Shown: positions 17,640-26,567, counted from the first letter of the stretch. The stretch: DNA of 64,000 nucleotides from Microbacterium testaceum (GCF_001476285.1 NZ_LDRU01000001.1:62001-126000), one strand, 5' to 3'. The notes: a model not told the origin generated them from the sequence alone. Numbers and translations are program-made.

Positions 17640-17990
17640 TCAGGGCGCGGCGAGGTATTCGGTGGGGATGGCGATGCGCTGGCCCGCCGAGACCGCTCCG
17701 CCGTCGAGGGCGTTCAGGCGCGAGATCCGCGCCACGACGTCGCGGGGATCCGCCTGGGGAGCCACGTCTTCGGCGATCGACCAGAGGGTCTCGCCGCTCA
17801 TCACGGTGATCTCGGCGAACGAGCCGCTCGGAGCGCCGCTCTCGCTCGACGCGAGCGCGGACCCGCCGCCGACGACGGCGATGGCGAGAGCGACCACCAC
17901 GGGCAGCGCGGCGAGGAACGCCACGACGCGACGACCGCGTGCGGTCAGACGCAGGCGAGTGGTGGGGGCGGTGAGGGTGATGCTGCTCAT
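17640..17990 (-). CDS. LysM membrane protein beside lexA (YneA/DivS-like candidate)
   Basis: A 116-residue protein with a basic N terminus, one membrane segment (about 22-46) and a C-terminal LysM domain (about 60-110: [16 protein letters not shown]... [11 protein letters not shown]). It should be anchored in the membrane with LysM facing the cell wall. Divergent small LysM or membrane proteins next to lexA act as SOS division inhibitors (YneA in Bacillus, DivS in Corynebacterium). That role is inferred here from context and shape. AAGGAG precedes the ATG. Its leader holds a strong hairpin and a candidate LexA site. Confidence 0.85.
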   Translation of the reverse strand: MSSITLTAPTTRLRLTARGRRVVAFLAALPVVVALAIAVVGGGSALASSESGAPSGSFAEITVMSGETLWSIAEDVAPQADPRDVVARISRLNALDGGAVSAGQRIAIPTEYLAAP

Positions 17991-18011
17991 GGTGTGCTCC
18001 TTGGTGGGGAG

Positions 18012-18056
18012 AGATTCGCACCCCGCCCTCGGCCGGGAGGGCGGTGGTGCGAATCT
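18012..18056 (-). promoter_or_regulatory. Long leader hairpin in front of the LysM gene
   Basis: Arms AGATTCGCACCCCGCCCTC (18012-18030) and 18037-18056 pair over 19 bases with one bulged base and a six-base loop. It lies about 20 bases before the LysM ATG on the message. It may limit translation or stabilise the message. Confidence 0.65.
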
Positions 18057-18062
18057 GTATTC

Positions 18063-18076
18063 CGAATCTATCTTCG
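18063..18076. promoter_or_regulatory. Candidate LexA box between the LysM gene and lexA
   Basis: CGAATCTATCTTCG keeps the CGAA-N6-TTCG frame of the actinobacterial SOS box (CGAAC-N4-GTTCG) but lacks the inner C and G. A second TCGA-N5-TCGA overlaps at 18074-18086. It lies where a leftward promoter of the LysM gene is expected. Confidence 0.5.
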
Positions 18077-18142
18077 ATACTTTCGAGTGTCAACACCGGC
18101 TGTGATCGGAGACGAATCGAACGCGACACGCGTGAGGCTCCG

Positions 18143-18171
18143 TGTCATTCGGGTCGTCAACCGGATACGGT
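18143..18171 (+). promoter_or_regulatory. Candidate lexA promoter
   Basis: TGTCAT (18143-18148) and TACGGT (18166-18171) are 17 bases apart. An inverted repeat GACACG-N10-CGTGTC (18125-18146) overlaps the -35. The gap 17991-18248 holds only regulatory sequence. Confidence 0.4.
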
Positions 18172-18248
18172 TTCGACACGGAGACCTCACCACCAACCTC
18201 CGACATTCGAATTTCCGCCGCAGAACGCGCGGCGCGAGGGGAGCTCAG

Positions 18249-18938
18249 ATGACCGACGCGACGACCGCCGCCGGCCGCGAACGACCGCAGACCCGGCGGC
18301 GCAAGAACCTCAGCGACAAGCAGCTCGCGATCCTCGAGGTGATCCAGCGCTCCATCGCGCGGCACGGCTACCCGCCGAGCATGCGCGAGATCGGCGACGC
18401 GGTCGGACTGAAGTCGCTCTCGAGCGTCACCCACCAGCTGAATCAGCTCGAACTCAGCGGCTACCTGCGCCGCGACCCGGGCAAGACGCGCGCGATGGAG
18501 GTGCTCATCGACCTGCCGGGCGCCGCCGCCGAGAACCCGGCCGACACCGCCCCGGCGCTGGGTGACGCGGCCCTCGTCCCCCTCGTCGGACGCATCGCCG
18601 CCGGGGTCCCGATCACGGCCGACCAGCAGGTCGAGGAGATCTTCCCCCTCCCCCGCCAGCTCGTCGGCAAGGGCGAGCTGTTCATGCTCAAGGTGTCGGG
18701 CGACTCGATGATCGATGCCGCGATCTGCGACGGCGACTGGGTGGTCGTGCGCTCTCAGGCGACCGCCGAGAACGGCGAGATCGTCGCGGCGATGCTCGAC
18801 GGCGAGGCGACGGTCAAGACCTTCCGCCGCCGCGACGGTCACACGTGGCTCCTTCCCCGCAACAGCGCGTTCGAGCCGATCCTGGGCGACGAAGCGGTCG
18901 TCCTCGGCCGCGTCGTGGCGGTGCTGCGCGCGGTCTGA
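18249..18938 (+). CDS. lexA: SOS repressor LexA
   Basis: LexA represses DNA-damage genes until activated RecA triggers its self-cleavage. The 229-residue protein has a winged-helix DNA-binding domain (about 20-85; [19 protein letters not shown] is the recognition region) and a serine-lysine peptidase domain. The cleavage site is Ala118-Gly119 in RIAAGVP, the nucleophile Ser153 in SGDSM and the base Lys190 in EATVKTF. The ATG at 18249 follows a GAGGGGAG SD sequence. Upstream in-frame sequence is not conserved. Confidence 0.97.
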   Translation: MTDATTAAGRERPQTRRRKNLSDKQLAILEVIQRSIARHGYPPSMREIGDAVGLKSLSSVTHQLNQLELSGYLRRDPGKTRAMEVLIDLPGAAAENPADTAPALGDAALVPLVGRIAAGVPITADQQVEEIFPLPRQLVGKGELFMLKVSGDSMIDAAICDGDWVVVRSQATAENGEIVAAMLDGEATVKTFRRRDGHTWLLPRNSAFEPILGDEAVVLGRVVAVLRAV

Positions 18939-19009
18939 CGCCCTCTGGCGGCGCGTCCCGGTGGCGAGTCCGGCGCGCCGTGATGTCTCCGGGGCACGGC
19001 CCGACCCGC

Positions 19010-19021
19010 GACAATGGCGCC
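19010..19021 (+). promoter_or_regulatory. Leaderless promoter of the 335-residue membrane protein
   Basis: GACAAT (19010-19015), six bases, then ATG. Confidence 0.45.
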
Positions 19022-20029
19022 ATGCCTGACGGACACCTCTCCCTCGCGCCGACCCTCGGCGGCGCCACGCCGAAGACCCGGCGGAGAATCCGTGCCGTGG
19101 CATCCGTCGTTCTGCTGGCTTTCGCGGTCCTCGCGGTGCCCCTGGCCCTCGTCGCGGCGTGGGCGCGACTTCAGCTCGTCGACGAGGATGCCTTCGCGGC
19201 GACGCTCACCCCCCTGGCCGCCGACCCACGAGTGCAGAGCCTCGTGATCGACGAAGCGACGAGCGCCATCACCGCATCACTGGACGCGTCCGCGTCAGAC
19301 GCCGCGGTGCCACCGACCGCGGCGCGGGCGCTGGAGCTTCTCGGCCGCCCGACCGCGGCGGCGGCGCGTTCGCTCACGGAGCGTGCCGTGACGGAAGTGG
19401 TCCGCTCGGACCGCTTCTCGAGCGTCTGGGCCGCGGTGGTGCGCACCTCCCACCGCGCTCTCGTGTTCGGAGCGACGTCGGACGGCGGCGGCATCATCGT
19501 GCTGACTCCGGACGGCCTCGGGATACAGGTCGGCGGGGTGGTGTCGGCGATCACCGACGAACTGAGTCTGCAGGGCTCCCCCGTGGCGGCTCTCATCCCG
19601 AGTGTCGATCGCGTGGTCATCGTCGACGACGGCGCGCCGTTGCGCGTGTTGCGCGCCGGCTACGCCGTGGCCACCGCGGTGGGCGTGCTGCTACCCGCCT
19701 TGGCGGTGGTCCTCCTCGCGGGCGGAGCCCTCGTCGGACAGCGAAGAGGACGTGCGATCATCGGCACCGGACTGGCGATCGCCGTCGGTTCCGGAATCCT
19801 TCTGATCGGTGCGGCTGCGGCGCCCGACGTCGTCGCCCGCACCGCCGCCGCCAGCGGTCTCGATCCCGCGGGCGTCTCCGCCATCGTCCGCCAACTGTTG
19901 ACGTCACTCGTCGGGTCGTCTGGCCTGGCCTTCGGCGCGGGGGTCCTCCTCCTCGCGGCCGGCCTCATCGTCGCGCGGCACACGAACCGGACGGGCGCCC
20001 CGTTGAGCCCGGCCGGGCCGAGCAGCTGA
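19022..20029 (+). CDS. Membrane protein of unknown function
   Basis: A 335-residue protein with no family I can name with confidence. One membrane segment (about 25-47) is followed by an extracytoplasmic region (about 48-225) containing QLVDEDAFAATLTPLAADPRVQ and VIDEATSAITASLD. Three C-terminal membrane helices follow (about 228-250, 257-278, 305-328), with ASGLDPAGVSAIV between the last two. The large loop may sense or bind something outside the cell, but nothing in it is catalytic to my eye. The ATG is six bases after a GACAAT -10. It lies between lexA and a metalloprotease-like gene in the same direction. Confidence 0.8.
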   Translation: MPDGHLSLAPTLGGATPKTRRRIRAVASVVLLAFAVLAVPLALVAAWARLQLVDEDAFAATLTPLAADPRVQSLVIDEATSAITASLDASASDAAVPPTAARALELLGRPTAAAARSLTERAVTEVVRSDRFSSVWAAVVRTSHRALVFGATSDGGGIIVLTPDGLGIQVGGVVSAITDELSLQGSPVAALIPSVDRVVIVDDGAPLRVLRAGYAVATAVGVLLPALAVVLLAGGALVGQRRGRAIIGTGLAIAVGSGILLIGAAAAPDVVARTAAASGLDPAGVSAIVRQLLTSLVGSSGLAFGAGVLLLAAGLIVARHTNRTGAPLSPAGPSS

Positions 20030-20123
20030 GCATCCGACGTCGACGCCCGGCGATCTCGCGACGACCACGGATGGCCGCATCCGGCCGTTACCATGACCGA
20101 AAGCGCAATCGGAAGCGAGCCCC

Positions 20124-21146
20124 GTGTCTCCCAACCCCGCCCCTGGCGACCCTTCTTCCGCCGAGGGTGACACCACGGCACCCACCGCCCTCGGCTCCGC
20201 CGAGCCGGCACCCACCGAGACACGCGCTCCCGGCGATGACCACGCGGCCGCCCCGCGGTCGCGGCCCCGCCGCAGCACCGTCATCCTCGGTTCGGGCCTC
20301 GCACTGCTCGTCGTCGCCGCAAGTGCGGGGTTCTTCTGGCTCAGCGCGCAACTCGCTGCATCCCAGAAGCAGATCCTGGATCAGCAGCAGCAGATAACCG
20401 ACCAGCAGCGTGAGCTCGAGGAGCAGCGGGCGCAGCTCGATCGCAAGGAGCAGTTCGGCGCGGCCATGCAGGAGCTCTATGCGACGATCGATCCGCTCGT
20501 GGGCCTCCCGTACGCGTCGCTCGTGCCCTGGAGCGAGGTCGAGGGGTTCGCCCACAGCGCCTGGGTGCACCGGGAGAGCGTCGTGACGATGGAACGTGAC
20601 ATCACCGACGTCAAGATGTTCACGACGAAGCTGGCCAACCGCGTGGAGGCCGCGCGCTCCATGGCCTCCACGAACGCGACGGGGAGCCCGTGGGAAGCCG
20701 CGCTCGACTCGCTCGGTCACGGGTGGGTGACCATGACATATGACGAGAGCAACCGCCCGTGCGGCCTCGAGGCGATGGCCTGCGTCTCGAGCGCGGATCC
20801 CTTCGTCGTCCACGTCAGCAGCGACACCCGCGACACCTCGACACTGACGGACTGGATGCGCACCGGAGTCGCGTACCACGAGTACTCGCACGTGCTGCAG
20901 TTCACCAACCCCGAGGCCACGGCATCCGCACTCACCGCCTTCGGCGGCAATGCGGAGACGATGGCGGACTGCTACGCGCTGACCTTCCTCGACGGGTGGA
21001 CGTTGGACCACGTGGTGCCCATCGACAGCTCCTCCTACTGGGAGGTGAGCGTGGGCTACGGCTACACGTGCGACGATGCGCAACGCCAGGTCATCCGTGA
21101 CTGGGTGGGAAGTCTGGGCGTGCAGAAGCGCACCGTCTCGCAGTGA
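20124..21146 (+). CDS. Membrane-anchored HExxH metallopeptidase-like protein
   Basis: A 340-residue protein with a Pro/Ala-rich cytoplasmic tail, one membrane segment (about 53-73), a Gln/Glu-rich coiled coil (76-112) and an extracellular domain. The domain has HEYSH at 252-256 followed by VLQ, and an Asn-Ala-Glu278-Thr-Met-Ala-Asp-Cys segment. This is the HExxH plus ExxAD arrangement seen in neutral zinc metallopeptidases of the YpfJ type. His252, His256 and Glu278 would bind zinc and Glu253 would be the base. Cys213, 220, 283 and 316 could form disulfides. The start is GTG at 20124, with GGAAGCGAG upstream. The substrate is unknown. Confidence 0.8.
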   Translation: MSPNPAPGDPSSAEGDTTAPTALGSAEPAPTETRAPGDDHAAAPRSRPRRSTVILGSGLALLVVAASAGFFWLSAQLAASQKQILDQQQQITDQQRELEEQRAQLDRKEQFGAAMQELYATIDPLVGLPYASLVPWSEVEGFAHSAWVHRESVVTMERDITDVKMFTTKLANRVEAARSMASTNATGSPWEAALDSLGHGWVTMTYDESNRPCGLEAMACVSSADPFVVHVSSDTRDTSTLTDWMRTGVAYHEYSHVLQFTNPEATASALTAFGGNAETMADCYALTFLDGWTLDHVVPIDSSSYWEVSVGYGYTCDDAQRQVIRDWVGSLGVQKRTVSQ

Positions 21147-21178
21147 GCACGGGCGAGGCGGGTGTCGGCGCCCCTCCT

Positions 21179-21190
21179 TAGAGTGGATCC
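21179..21190 (+). promoter_or_regulatory. Leaderless promoter of the S9 peptidase
   Basis: TAGAGT (21179-21184), six bases, then ATG. Confidence 0.55.
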
Positions 21191-23083
21191 ATGGCAGACA
21201 CCCTCCCCTACGGTTCCTGGCCCTCACCGATCACACCCGAGTCGGTGGCGCAGTCCTCGCCGCGTATCGACGGCGCACGGCTCGTGGGCGACGAGGTGTG
21301 GTGGGGTGAGTCCGTGCCCGCCGAAGCGGGTCGCGTCGCGGTGAAACGGCGTCGCGTCGACGGAACCGTCGAGACCGTGCTCCCCGCTCCCGCCAACGCC
21401 CGCTCCGCGGTGCACGAATACGGCGGAGGCGCGTGGACGGCGTCCGACGACGGTGAGCTGTTCTACGTCGAGAAGACCGACCAGCGCGTCTACGCGCTCC
21501 GACCAGGCGGCACGGCGCGCCCCCTCACCCCCGCCGACGAGGCCGTGCGTCACGGCGGCCTCGGGTTCGAGCACGGCGTCCTCCTCGCCGTCCGCGAGAC
21601 CCACGGTTCCGACCGCGTCCCCGCGCGGGCGATCGTCCGCATCGCCGTCGACGGCGAGGGTGCCGGCGAGGTCCTCGCCGCCGGGAGCGACTTCCTCGCC
21701 CAGCCCGCGCTGTCGCCCGACGGACGACGCCTCGCCTGGGTCGCGTGGAACCACCCCGACATGCCGTGGGACGCCACGATCATCCGCGTCGCCGACCTCG
21801 ATACGGGCACGGTGCGCGACATCGCCGGCGGCGCGAATCGCGCTCCCCTGCAACCGGTCTGGATCGGCGACGACGAGCTGCTCTACGCCGACGACCCCGA
21901 CGGTCGGTGGAACCTGTTCCGCCACCCCCTCGACGGCGACGCGCAGGCGGTCGCCCCCGCCGACGCCGACACCGGCGGTGGGCTCTGGGTGCTCGGGACG
22001 CGCTGGTTCGGCGTCACCGACGACGGACGCATCGTCGCCGTGCGGACCGACGGCGGCGACGAGGTCGTCGAGATCGCCCCGTCCGGGGTCCGTCCGCTGG
22101 AGGTCCCCGCCGTCGCGGGCGCCGCGGTCGACGACGCACGCGGTACGCGGGTGCTGGTGTCGGGAGCCGACGCGGGCGGCCGCTCGGGCCTCTGGCTCGT
22201 CGACCTCGCCGCCGGCAGCGTCGACCTCGTCACGGGCGGAGCAGGCTCATGGGGAGACGAATGGATGCCGACGGCCCGCGCCCTCGAAACCGAGGGGCCG
22301 CACGGCACCGTGCACGCCTTCGCCTACGCGCCGACCAATCCCCAGGTCACCGCCCCGGACGACGAGCGGCCGCCGTACGTCGTTCTCGTCCATGGTGGTC
22401 CCACCTCGCACGTCGGACCGGCCCCCTCGGCGAAGACGGCGTTCTTCACCAGCCGTGGGATCGGCGTCCTCGACGTGAATTACGGCGGTTCCACCGGCTA
22501 CGGCCGCGCCTACCGGGATCGACTGAAGGGGCAGTGGGGCGTCGTCGATGTCGATGACGTCGCGGCCGCAGCGTCCGCTCTCGCCGACGCGGGACTCGCC
22601 GACCCCGATCGCCTCGCGATCGCCGGAGGCTCGGCGGGGGGCTGGACCGTGCTCGCCGCGGTGACGAACACCGATGTGTTCTCGGCCGGCATCTCCCGCT
22701 ACGGCGTGGGCGACGCGCGCGCGCTGGCGGAAGACACCCACGATTTCGAGGCGCGCTACCTCGACGGGCTCATCGGCGCCCTCCCCGACTCCGAGAACGT
22801 CTACATCGAACGATCCCCGCTCACTCATCCCGAGCGGTTCCGCGTTCCCCTGCTCATCCTGCAGGGCTCGGAAGACCGGGTCGTCCCTCCCTCGCAGGCC
22901 GAGGCGATCCGTGACGCCCTGGCGGCCCACGGCGTGCCGCACGCCTACGTGCTCTACGAGGGCGAGGGACACGGTTTCCGCCGCGCGGAGACCGTGATCG
23001 ACTCGCTCGAGCGCGAACTCGGGTTCCTGGGCGCCGTGTTCGGTTTCGAGACACCGGGGGTTCCCGTACTCGATCTCGGCTGA
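21191..23083 (+). CDS. Prolyl oligopeptidase family (S9) peptidase
   Basis: A 630-residue cytoplasmic serine peptidase, likely an acylaminoacyl- or dipeptidyl-peptidase type that trims short peptides. The N-terminal part (about 30-360) is a beta-propeller with repeated blades (SPDGRRLAWVAWN, VWIGDDELLYADD). The C-terminal alpha/beta hydrolase has Ser481 in GGSAGG, Asp562 in GSEDRVVP and His594 in EGHGF. There is no signal peptide. Its stop codon lies in a hairpin shared with the end of zapE. Confidence 0.92.
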   Translation: MADTLPYGSWPSPITPESVAQSSPRIDGARLVGDEVWWGESVPAEAGRVAVKRRRVDGTVETVLPAPANARSAVHEYGGGAWTASDDGELFYVEKTDQRVYALRPGGTARPLTPADEAVRHGGLGFEHGVLLAVRETHGSDRVPARAIVRIAVDGEGAGEVLAAGSDFLAQPALSPDGRRLAWVAWNHPDMPWDATIIRVADLDTGTVRDIAGGANRAPLQPVWIGDDELLYADDPDGRWNLFRHPLDGDAQAVAPADADTGGGLWVLGTRWFGVTDDGRIVAVRTDGGDEVVEIAPSGVRPLEVPAVAGAAVDDARGTRVLVSGADAGGRSGLWLVDLAAGSVDLVTGGAGSWGDEWMPTARALETEGPHGTVHAFAYAPTNPQVTAPDDERPPYVVLVHGGPTSHVGPAPSAKTAFFTSRGIGVLDVNYGGSTGYGRAYRDRLKGQWGVVDVDDVAAAASALADAGLADPDRLAIAGGSAGGWTVLAAVTNTDVFSAGISRYGVGDARALAEDTHDFEARYLDGLIGALPDSENVYIERSPLTHPERFRVPLLILQGSEDRVVPPSQAEAIRDALAAHGVPHAYVLYEGEGHGFRRAETVIDSLERELGFLGAVFGFETPGVPVLDLG

Positions 23084-23149
23084 AGCCACCGGAACTCGCC
23101 GGCATCCCCGCCAGGCACCGCACCTCGACGTGCCGGCGAGGTTCAGCCG
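23077..23149. terminator. Bidirectional terminator whose outer arms hold both stop codons
   Basis: CGGCTGAA (23077-23084) pairs with TTCAGCCG (23142-23149), and CTCGCCGGCA (23095-23104) with TGCCGGCGAG (23131-23140). The stop of the peptidase gene and the stop of zapE lie in opposite outer arms. Confidence 0.7.
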
Positions 23150-24123
23150 TGGCGCAGTAAGCGCAGGCGACTGGCCATGCGGAGCGCGTCGGGTCGTCCC
23201 GCGGCACGCGACAGGAACGCCTCGAGGTCGACCGCGGAGTGCACGTCGAGGCGCACGTCGGCGTCCACGAGGACGTCGATGAGGTTCATGAACCGCTGCT
23301 GGGCGGCGGGGCCGACCTCGTCCAACGGTGGCACGTCGGTGAGCGTCCAGTGCCGATAGACCGCGCTCCAGTGCCGATACTCCGCGGGTGTCACGGGCGA
23401 GTCGCATAGCTGGACGAACGTCGCGATCATCGAGCGCTCAGCGGCCGACGTCACGGTGAACACGCGATCGCGCACCGACAGCCGCTTCGGGGCCGTCAGA
23501 GCAACCGGGGGCGAAGCCGTGGACCACACGCCGGCTCGAAATCCTGACGTGTGGTCGGACTCTCGCGTGCGATAGTCCACCGCCCCGTCGAGACGCACCA
23601 CGTCGAGATGAGCCTCGAGAAGGGCGATGCCGGGAACGAAGAGGTGATGCCAGACGGGGTCGGGCAGCAGGTCTCGCGGCGCGTAGTTCGACGTCGCTAC
23701 GAGCGTGCAGCCGCGCTCCGCGATGCGCTCGAGGAGACGCGTGAGCAGACGGGCATCGCCCGGATCGTGGACGTGGAGCTCATCGAAGAACACCGCTCGA
23801 CTCCCGCCGATGACGTCATCGAGCGCCCGGGTCGTGGCATCCGGTTCGCTCCGGTGCGTCTGGATCCGGCGGTGGAGGTCGTCGAAGAAGCCGTGGAAGT
23901 GCACCCGCGTGGCACGGCCGTCCGGGAGAGCGGCGAAGAGCGCGTCGGCGAGCCAGGACTTTCCCCGACCCGGGGGGCCGTACACGTAGACACCGCGCGC
24001 GGCCCCACCGGCGAGAGCGCGCGCCATCTGTCCGAGAACCGCGCGTTGCGCCGGGGCGAGCTCGAAGCCCTCCTCACGGGCGCGCGACTCGACCGCGAAG
24101 AGCAGCGGGTCGGGCGATGACAC
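23143..24123 (-). CDS. zapE: Cell division protein ZapE (AFG1-like ATPase)
   Basis: A P-loop ATPase of the ZapE/AFG1 family. In Escherichia coli ZapE acts at the division ring, and in mitochondria the homologue aids protein quality control. The 326-residue protein has Walker A GPPGRGKSWL, Walker B AVFFDELHVHD, sensor ATSNYAPRDLLP and the family's FVPGIALLEAHLDVVRLDGAVDYR segment. I chose the GTG at 24123, six bases after CACGCT. Codons further upstream fall in the terminator of hflX. Confidence 0.9.
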   Translation of the reverse strand: MSSPDPLLFAVESRAREEGFELAPAQRAVLGQMARALAGGAARGVYVYGPPGRGKSWLADALFAALPDGRATRVHFHGFFDDLHRRIQTHRSEPDATTRALDDVIGGSRAVFFDELHVHDPGDARLLTRLLERIAERGCTLVATSNYAPRDLLPDPVWHHLFVPGIALLEAHLDVVRLDGAVDYRTRESDHTSGFRAGVWSTASPPVALTAPKRLSVRDRVFTVTSAAERSMIATFVQLCDSPVTPAEYRHWSAVYRHWTLTDVPPLDEVGPAAQQRFMNLIDVLVDADVRLDVHSAVDLEAFLSRAAGRPDALRMASRLRLLRHG

Positions 24124-24135
24124 CTTCGAAGCGTG
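24124..24135 (-). promoter_or_regulatory. Leaderless promoter of zapE
   Basis: CACGCT (24135-24130), six bases, then GTG. It is a weaker version of the motif. Confidence 0.35.
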
Positions 24136-24193
24136 GCAGGTCGCACGGGCGCGCGCTGCGCCGATGCTCCACCGTCGAGAGGCCCCGTGAGGG

Positions 24194-24227
24194 CCGGGAC
24201 CCCCGCGCCGAAGCACGGGGATCCCGG
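24194..24227 (-). terminator. Terminator of hflX
   Basis: Twelve-base arms (CCGGGACCCCCG at 24194-24205 with 24216-24227, one mismatch) and a ten-base loop lie just past the hflX stop. Confidence 0.65.
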
Positions 24228-24229
24228 GA

Positions 24230-25747
24230 TCAGGCCGCGTACGGCTCGAGTTCGGCCGCCAGTCGCGCACCGACGTGCGCGTGCAGGAAGGTTCCGGTCT
24301 CGCGGTGCTCCTGCGCCACGATCAAGCCGCTCTCGTGGACCGCCGACACGAGGTCGCCGCGGTCGTACGGGACGACGGCCTGCACCTCGACGGCGGGAAG
24401 CGGAAGCGCCTCCTCGATCGCGGCGCGAAGCTCATCGATGCCCTCTCCCGTGCGCGACGAGACGAAGTGCGCTCTCGGGGCGAGCCCGCGCAGCACGAGG
24501 CGATCATCGTCGCTGACGAGGTCGGCCTTGTTGAATACGACGATCTCGTGGCCGAAGTCGGCCTCGACGTCGCCCATCACGTCACGGACCGTCGCGAGCT
24601 GCGCGGCCGGGTCGGGGTGTGACGCGTCCACGACATGCAGGATCACGTCGGCGTCGCCCACCTCCTCCAGCGTCGAGCGGAAGGCCTCGACGAGCTGGTG
24701 CGGCAGGTTGCGCACGAAACCGACCGTGTCGGTCAGCGTGTACACGCGACCGTCGGTCGTCTCGGAGCGGCGGACCGTGGCATCCAGGGTGGCGAACAGC
24801 GCGTTCTCGACGAGGACGCCGGCGCTCGTGAGGCGGTTGAGCAGGCTCGACTTGCCGGCGTTGGTGTACCCCGCGATGGCGACGGACGGAATCGTGTGGC
24901 GCTTGCGCTCGGCACGCTTGGCCGCCCGCGCGGGGGCGAAGTCGCGCAGTTGCTTGCGCAGCAGCGCCATCTTGGTGCGGATGCGACGGCGATCGAGCTC
25001 GATCTTCGTCTCACCCGGACCGCGCGATCCCATGCCCGCGCCGCCCGCGCCGACCTGTCCACCGGCCTGCCGCGACATCGACTCACCCCATCCGCGCAGA
25101 CGCGGAAGCAGGTACTCGAGCTGAGCGAGCTCGACCTGGGCCTTGCCCTCACGGCTCTTCGCGTGCTGGCTGAAGATGTCGAGGATCACCGTCGTGCGGT
25201 CGATGACCTTGACCTTCACCACGTCTTCGAGCGCACGGCGCTGGCTGGGCGCCAGTTCGGTGTCGGCGATGACGGTGTCGGCGCCCACCGCGGCGACGAT
25301 GTCGCGCAGCTCCTCGGCCTTTCCCCTACCGACGTACGTCGCCGGATCGGGATGCGGTCGGCGCTGGAGCACACCGTCGAGCACGACCGCGCCGGCCGTC
25401 TCGGCGAGCGCAGCGAGTTCGCGGAGGGAGTTCTCGGCATCCGCCTGATACCCCTGCGGGTGCACACCGACGAGGACGACGTTCTCGAGCCGCAACTGGC
25501 GGTACTCGACCTCGGTGACGTCCTCGAGCTCGGTCGACAGACCGGGAACGCGACGCAGCGCGGCGCGCTCCTCGCGATCCCATTGATCGCCGTCGGTGTT
25601 GCCCCCGTACGCCGTTGCGGCGTCCTGGAGGGCCTGTGCTGCACCGAAGACCCGGACCCCGCGGTGCGCTTCGGCGCGCGACAGCACGCGGTCCACCGGG
25701 TCCACCGGGGCCGCGTCCGTGTTCGGGGGTGTGGTCTGTTCGGTCAT
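24230..25747 (-). CDS. hflX: Ribosome-associated GTPase HflX
   Basis: HflX binds the 50S subunit and rescues or splits stalled ribosomes under stress. The 505-residue protein has the N-terminal HflX domain (NVVLVGVHPQG, ATYVGRGKAEEL, LAPSQRRALEDVVKVKVIDR), a glycine-rich turn (GGQVGAGGAGMGSRGPGETK), then the G domain with G1 GYTNAGKSSLLN, G3 DTVGF and G4 NKAD. AAAGGA precedes the ATG. It is divergent from the methyltransferase gene and ends at a hairpin. Confidence 0.95.
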   Translation of the reverse strand: MTEQTTPPNTDAAPVDPVDRVLSRAEAHRGVRVFGAAQALQDAATAYGGNTDGDQWDREERAALRRVPGLSTELEDVTEVEYRQLRLENVVLVGVHPQGYQADAENSLRELAALAETAGAVVLDGVLQRRPHPDPATYVGRGKAEELRDIVAAVGADTVIADTELAPSQRRALEDVVKVKVIDRTTVILDIFSQHAKSREGKAQVELAQLEYLLPRLRGWGESMSRQAGGQVGAGGAGMGSRGPGETKIELDRRRIRTKMALLRKQLRDFAPARAAKRAERKRHTIPSVAIAGYTNAGKSSLLNRLTSAGVLVENALFATLDATVRRSETTDGRVYTLTDTVGFVRNLPHQLVEAFRSTLEEVGDADVILHVVDASHPDPAAQLATVRDVMGDVEADFGHEIVVFNKADLVSDDDRLVLRGLAPRAHFVSSRTGEGIDELRAAIEEALPLPAVEVQAVVPYDRGDLVSAVHESGLIVAQEHRETGTFLHAHVGARLAAELEPYAA

Positions 25748-25823
25748 GTGTTCCTTTCGTGGGCGGGCTCTCCCGCTCGTTCTCGCACTTTAGTCGTCCC
25801 CGGCGTCGGGGAGCCGGGTCCGT

Positions 25824-25835
25824 TACTCTGTCGGA
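25824..25835 (+). promoter_or_regulatory. Leaderless promoter of the RsmC-like gene
   Basis: TACTCT (25824-25829), six bases, then ATG. Confidence 0.55.
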
Positions 25836-26480
25836 ATGGGCAGCGAGCACTATTTCAGCGCGTCGCCGTCGAGTCCCGAACAGCTCCGCCGCCTCCGTGT
25901 GACGCTTGCCGGTCGTGACCTCGAGGTCGTCACGGCAGGCGGAGTCTTCAGTCCCGACCATGTGGATGCCGGGACCTCGGTGCTCCTCGCCAACACGCCG
26001 CCCCCTCCCGCCGGTGGGCACTTCCTCGACCTGGGGTGCGGGTGGGGTCCGATCTCGCTGTCGCTCGCGCTCGCGTCACCGCACGCGACCGTGTGGGCGG
26101 TCGACGTCAACGAGCGTGCTCTCGATCTCGTGAGGCGTAATGCCGAGTCACTCGGCCTCACGAACATCAACGCCGTGCGTCCCGAGGATGTTCCCGAGGA
26201 CGTCTCGTTCCGCACCATCCGCTCGAATCCGCCGATCCGCGTGGGCAAGAGCGAGCTGCACAACATGCTCGAACACTGGATTCCGCGCCTGTCCGAGCGG
26301 TCGGACGGGTGGTTCGTCGTGCAGCGCAACCTGGGCTCGGACTCGCTGCAGCGCTGGCTCGCCGCGACCTTCGCGCCGGGCTACAGCGTGCACCGCGCGG
26401 CCACCGGACGCGGCTTCCGCGTGCTGCGCGTGCGTCGCCACGGTTCGCCGCCGAGCGAGCCGATCGACGTCATCGCCTGA
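25836..26480 (+). CDS. RsmC-like class I methyltransferase
   Basis: A 214-residue S-adenosylmethionine-dependent methylase related to the catalytic half of RsmC/RlmG, which modify guanines of rRNA. It has the cofactor motif FLDLGCGWGPISL, an acidic loop WAVDVNERALDL and the catalytic NPPI (in SNPPIRVGKSELHNML). Only one methylase domain is present, whereas enteric RsmC has two, as is usual in actinobacteria. The exact RNA target is inference. Confidence 0.88.
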   Translation: MGSEHYFSASPSSPEQLRRLRVTLAGRDLEVVTAGGVFSPDHVDAGTSVLLANTPPPPAGGHFLDLGCGWGPISLSLALASPHATVWAVDVNERALDLVRRNAESLGLTNINAVRPEDVPEDVSFRTIRSNPPIRVGKSELHNMLEHWIPRLSERSDGWFVVQRNLGSDSLQRWLAATFAPGYSVHRAATGRGFRVLRVRRHGSPPSEPIDVIA

Positions 26481-26528
26481 CACGGCGTCTGTCGGCGCGA
26501 CCGGATGCCGAGGCGATCGGCCACGGCC

Positions 26529-26567
26529 CGAGACCTCGCGGGGTCTCGCGACGCGGTCTCGCGACGC
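26529..26567. repeat. Hairpin and 13-bp exact tandem duplication
   Basis: CGAGACC/GGGTCTCG (26529-26535 with 26541-26548) forms a hairpin between two convergent genes. GGTCTCGCGACGC is then repeated without a gap at 26542-26554 and 26555-26567. It may be the terminator for the methyltransferase and dapF. Confidence 0.6.
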
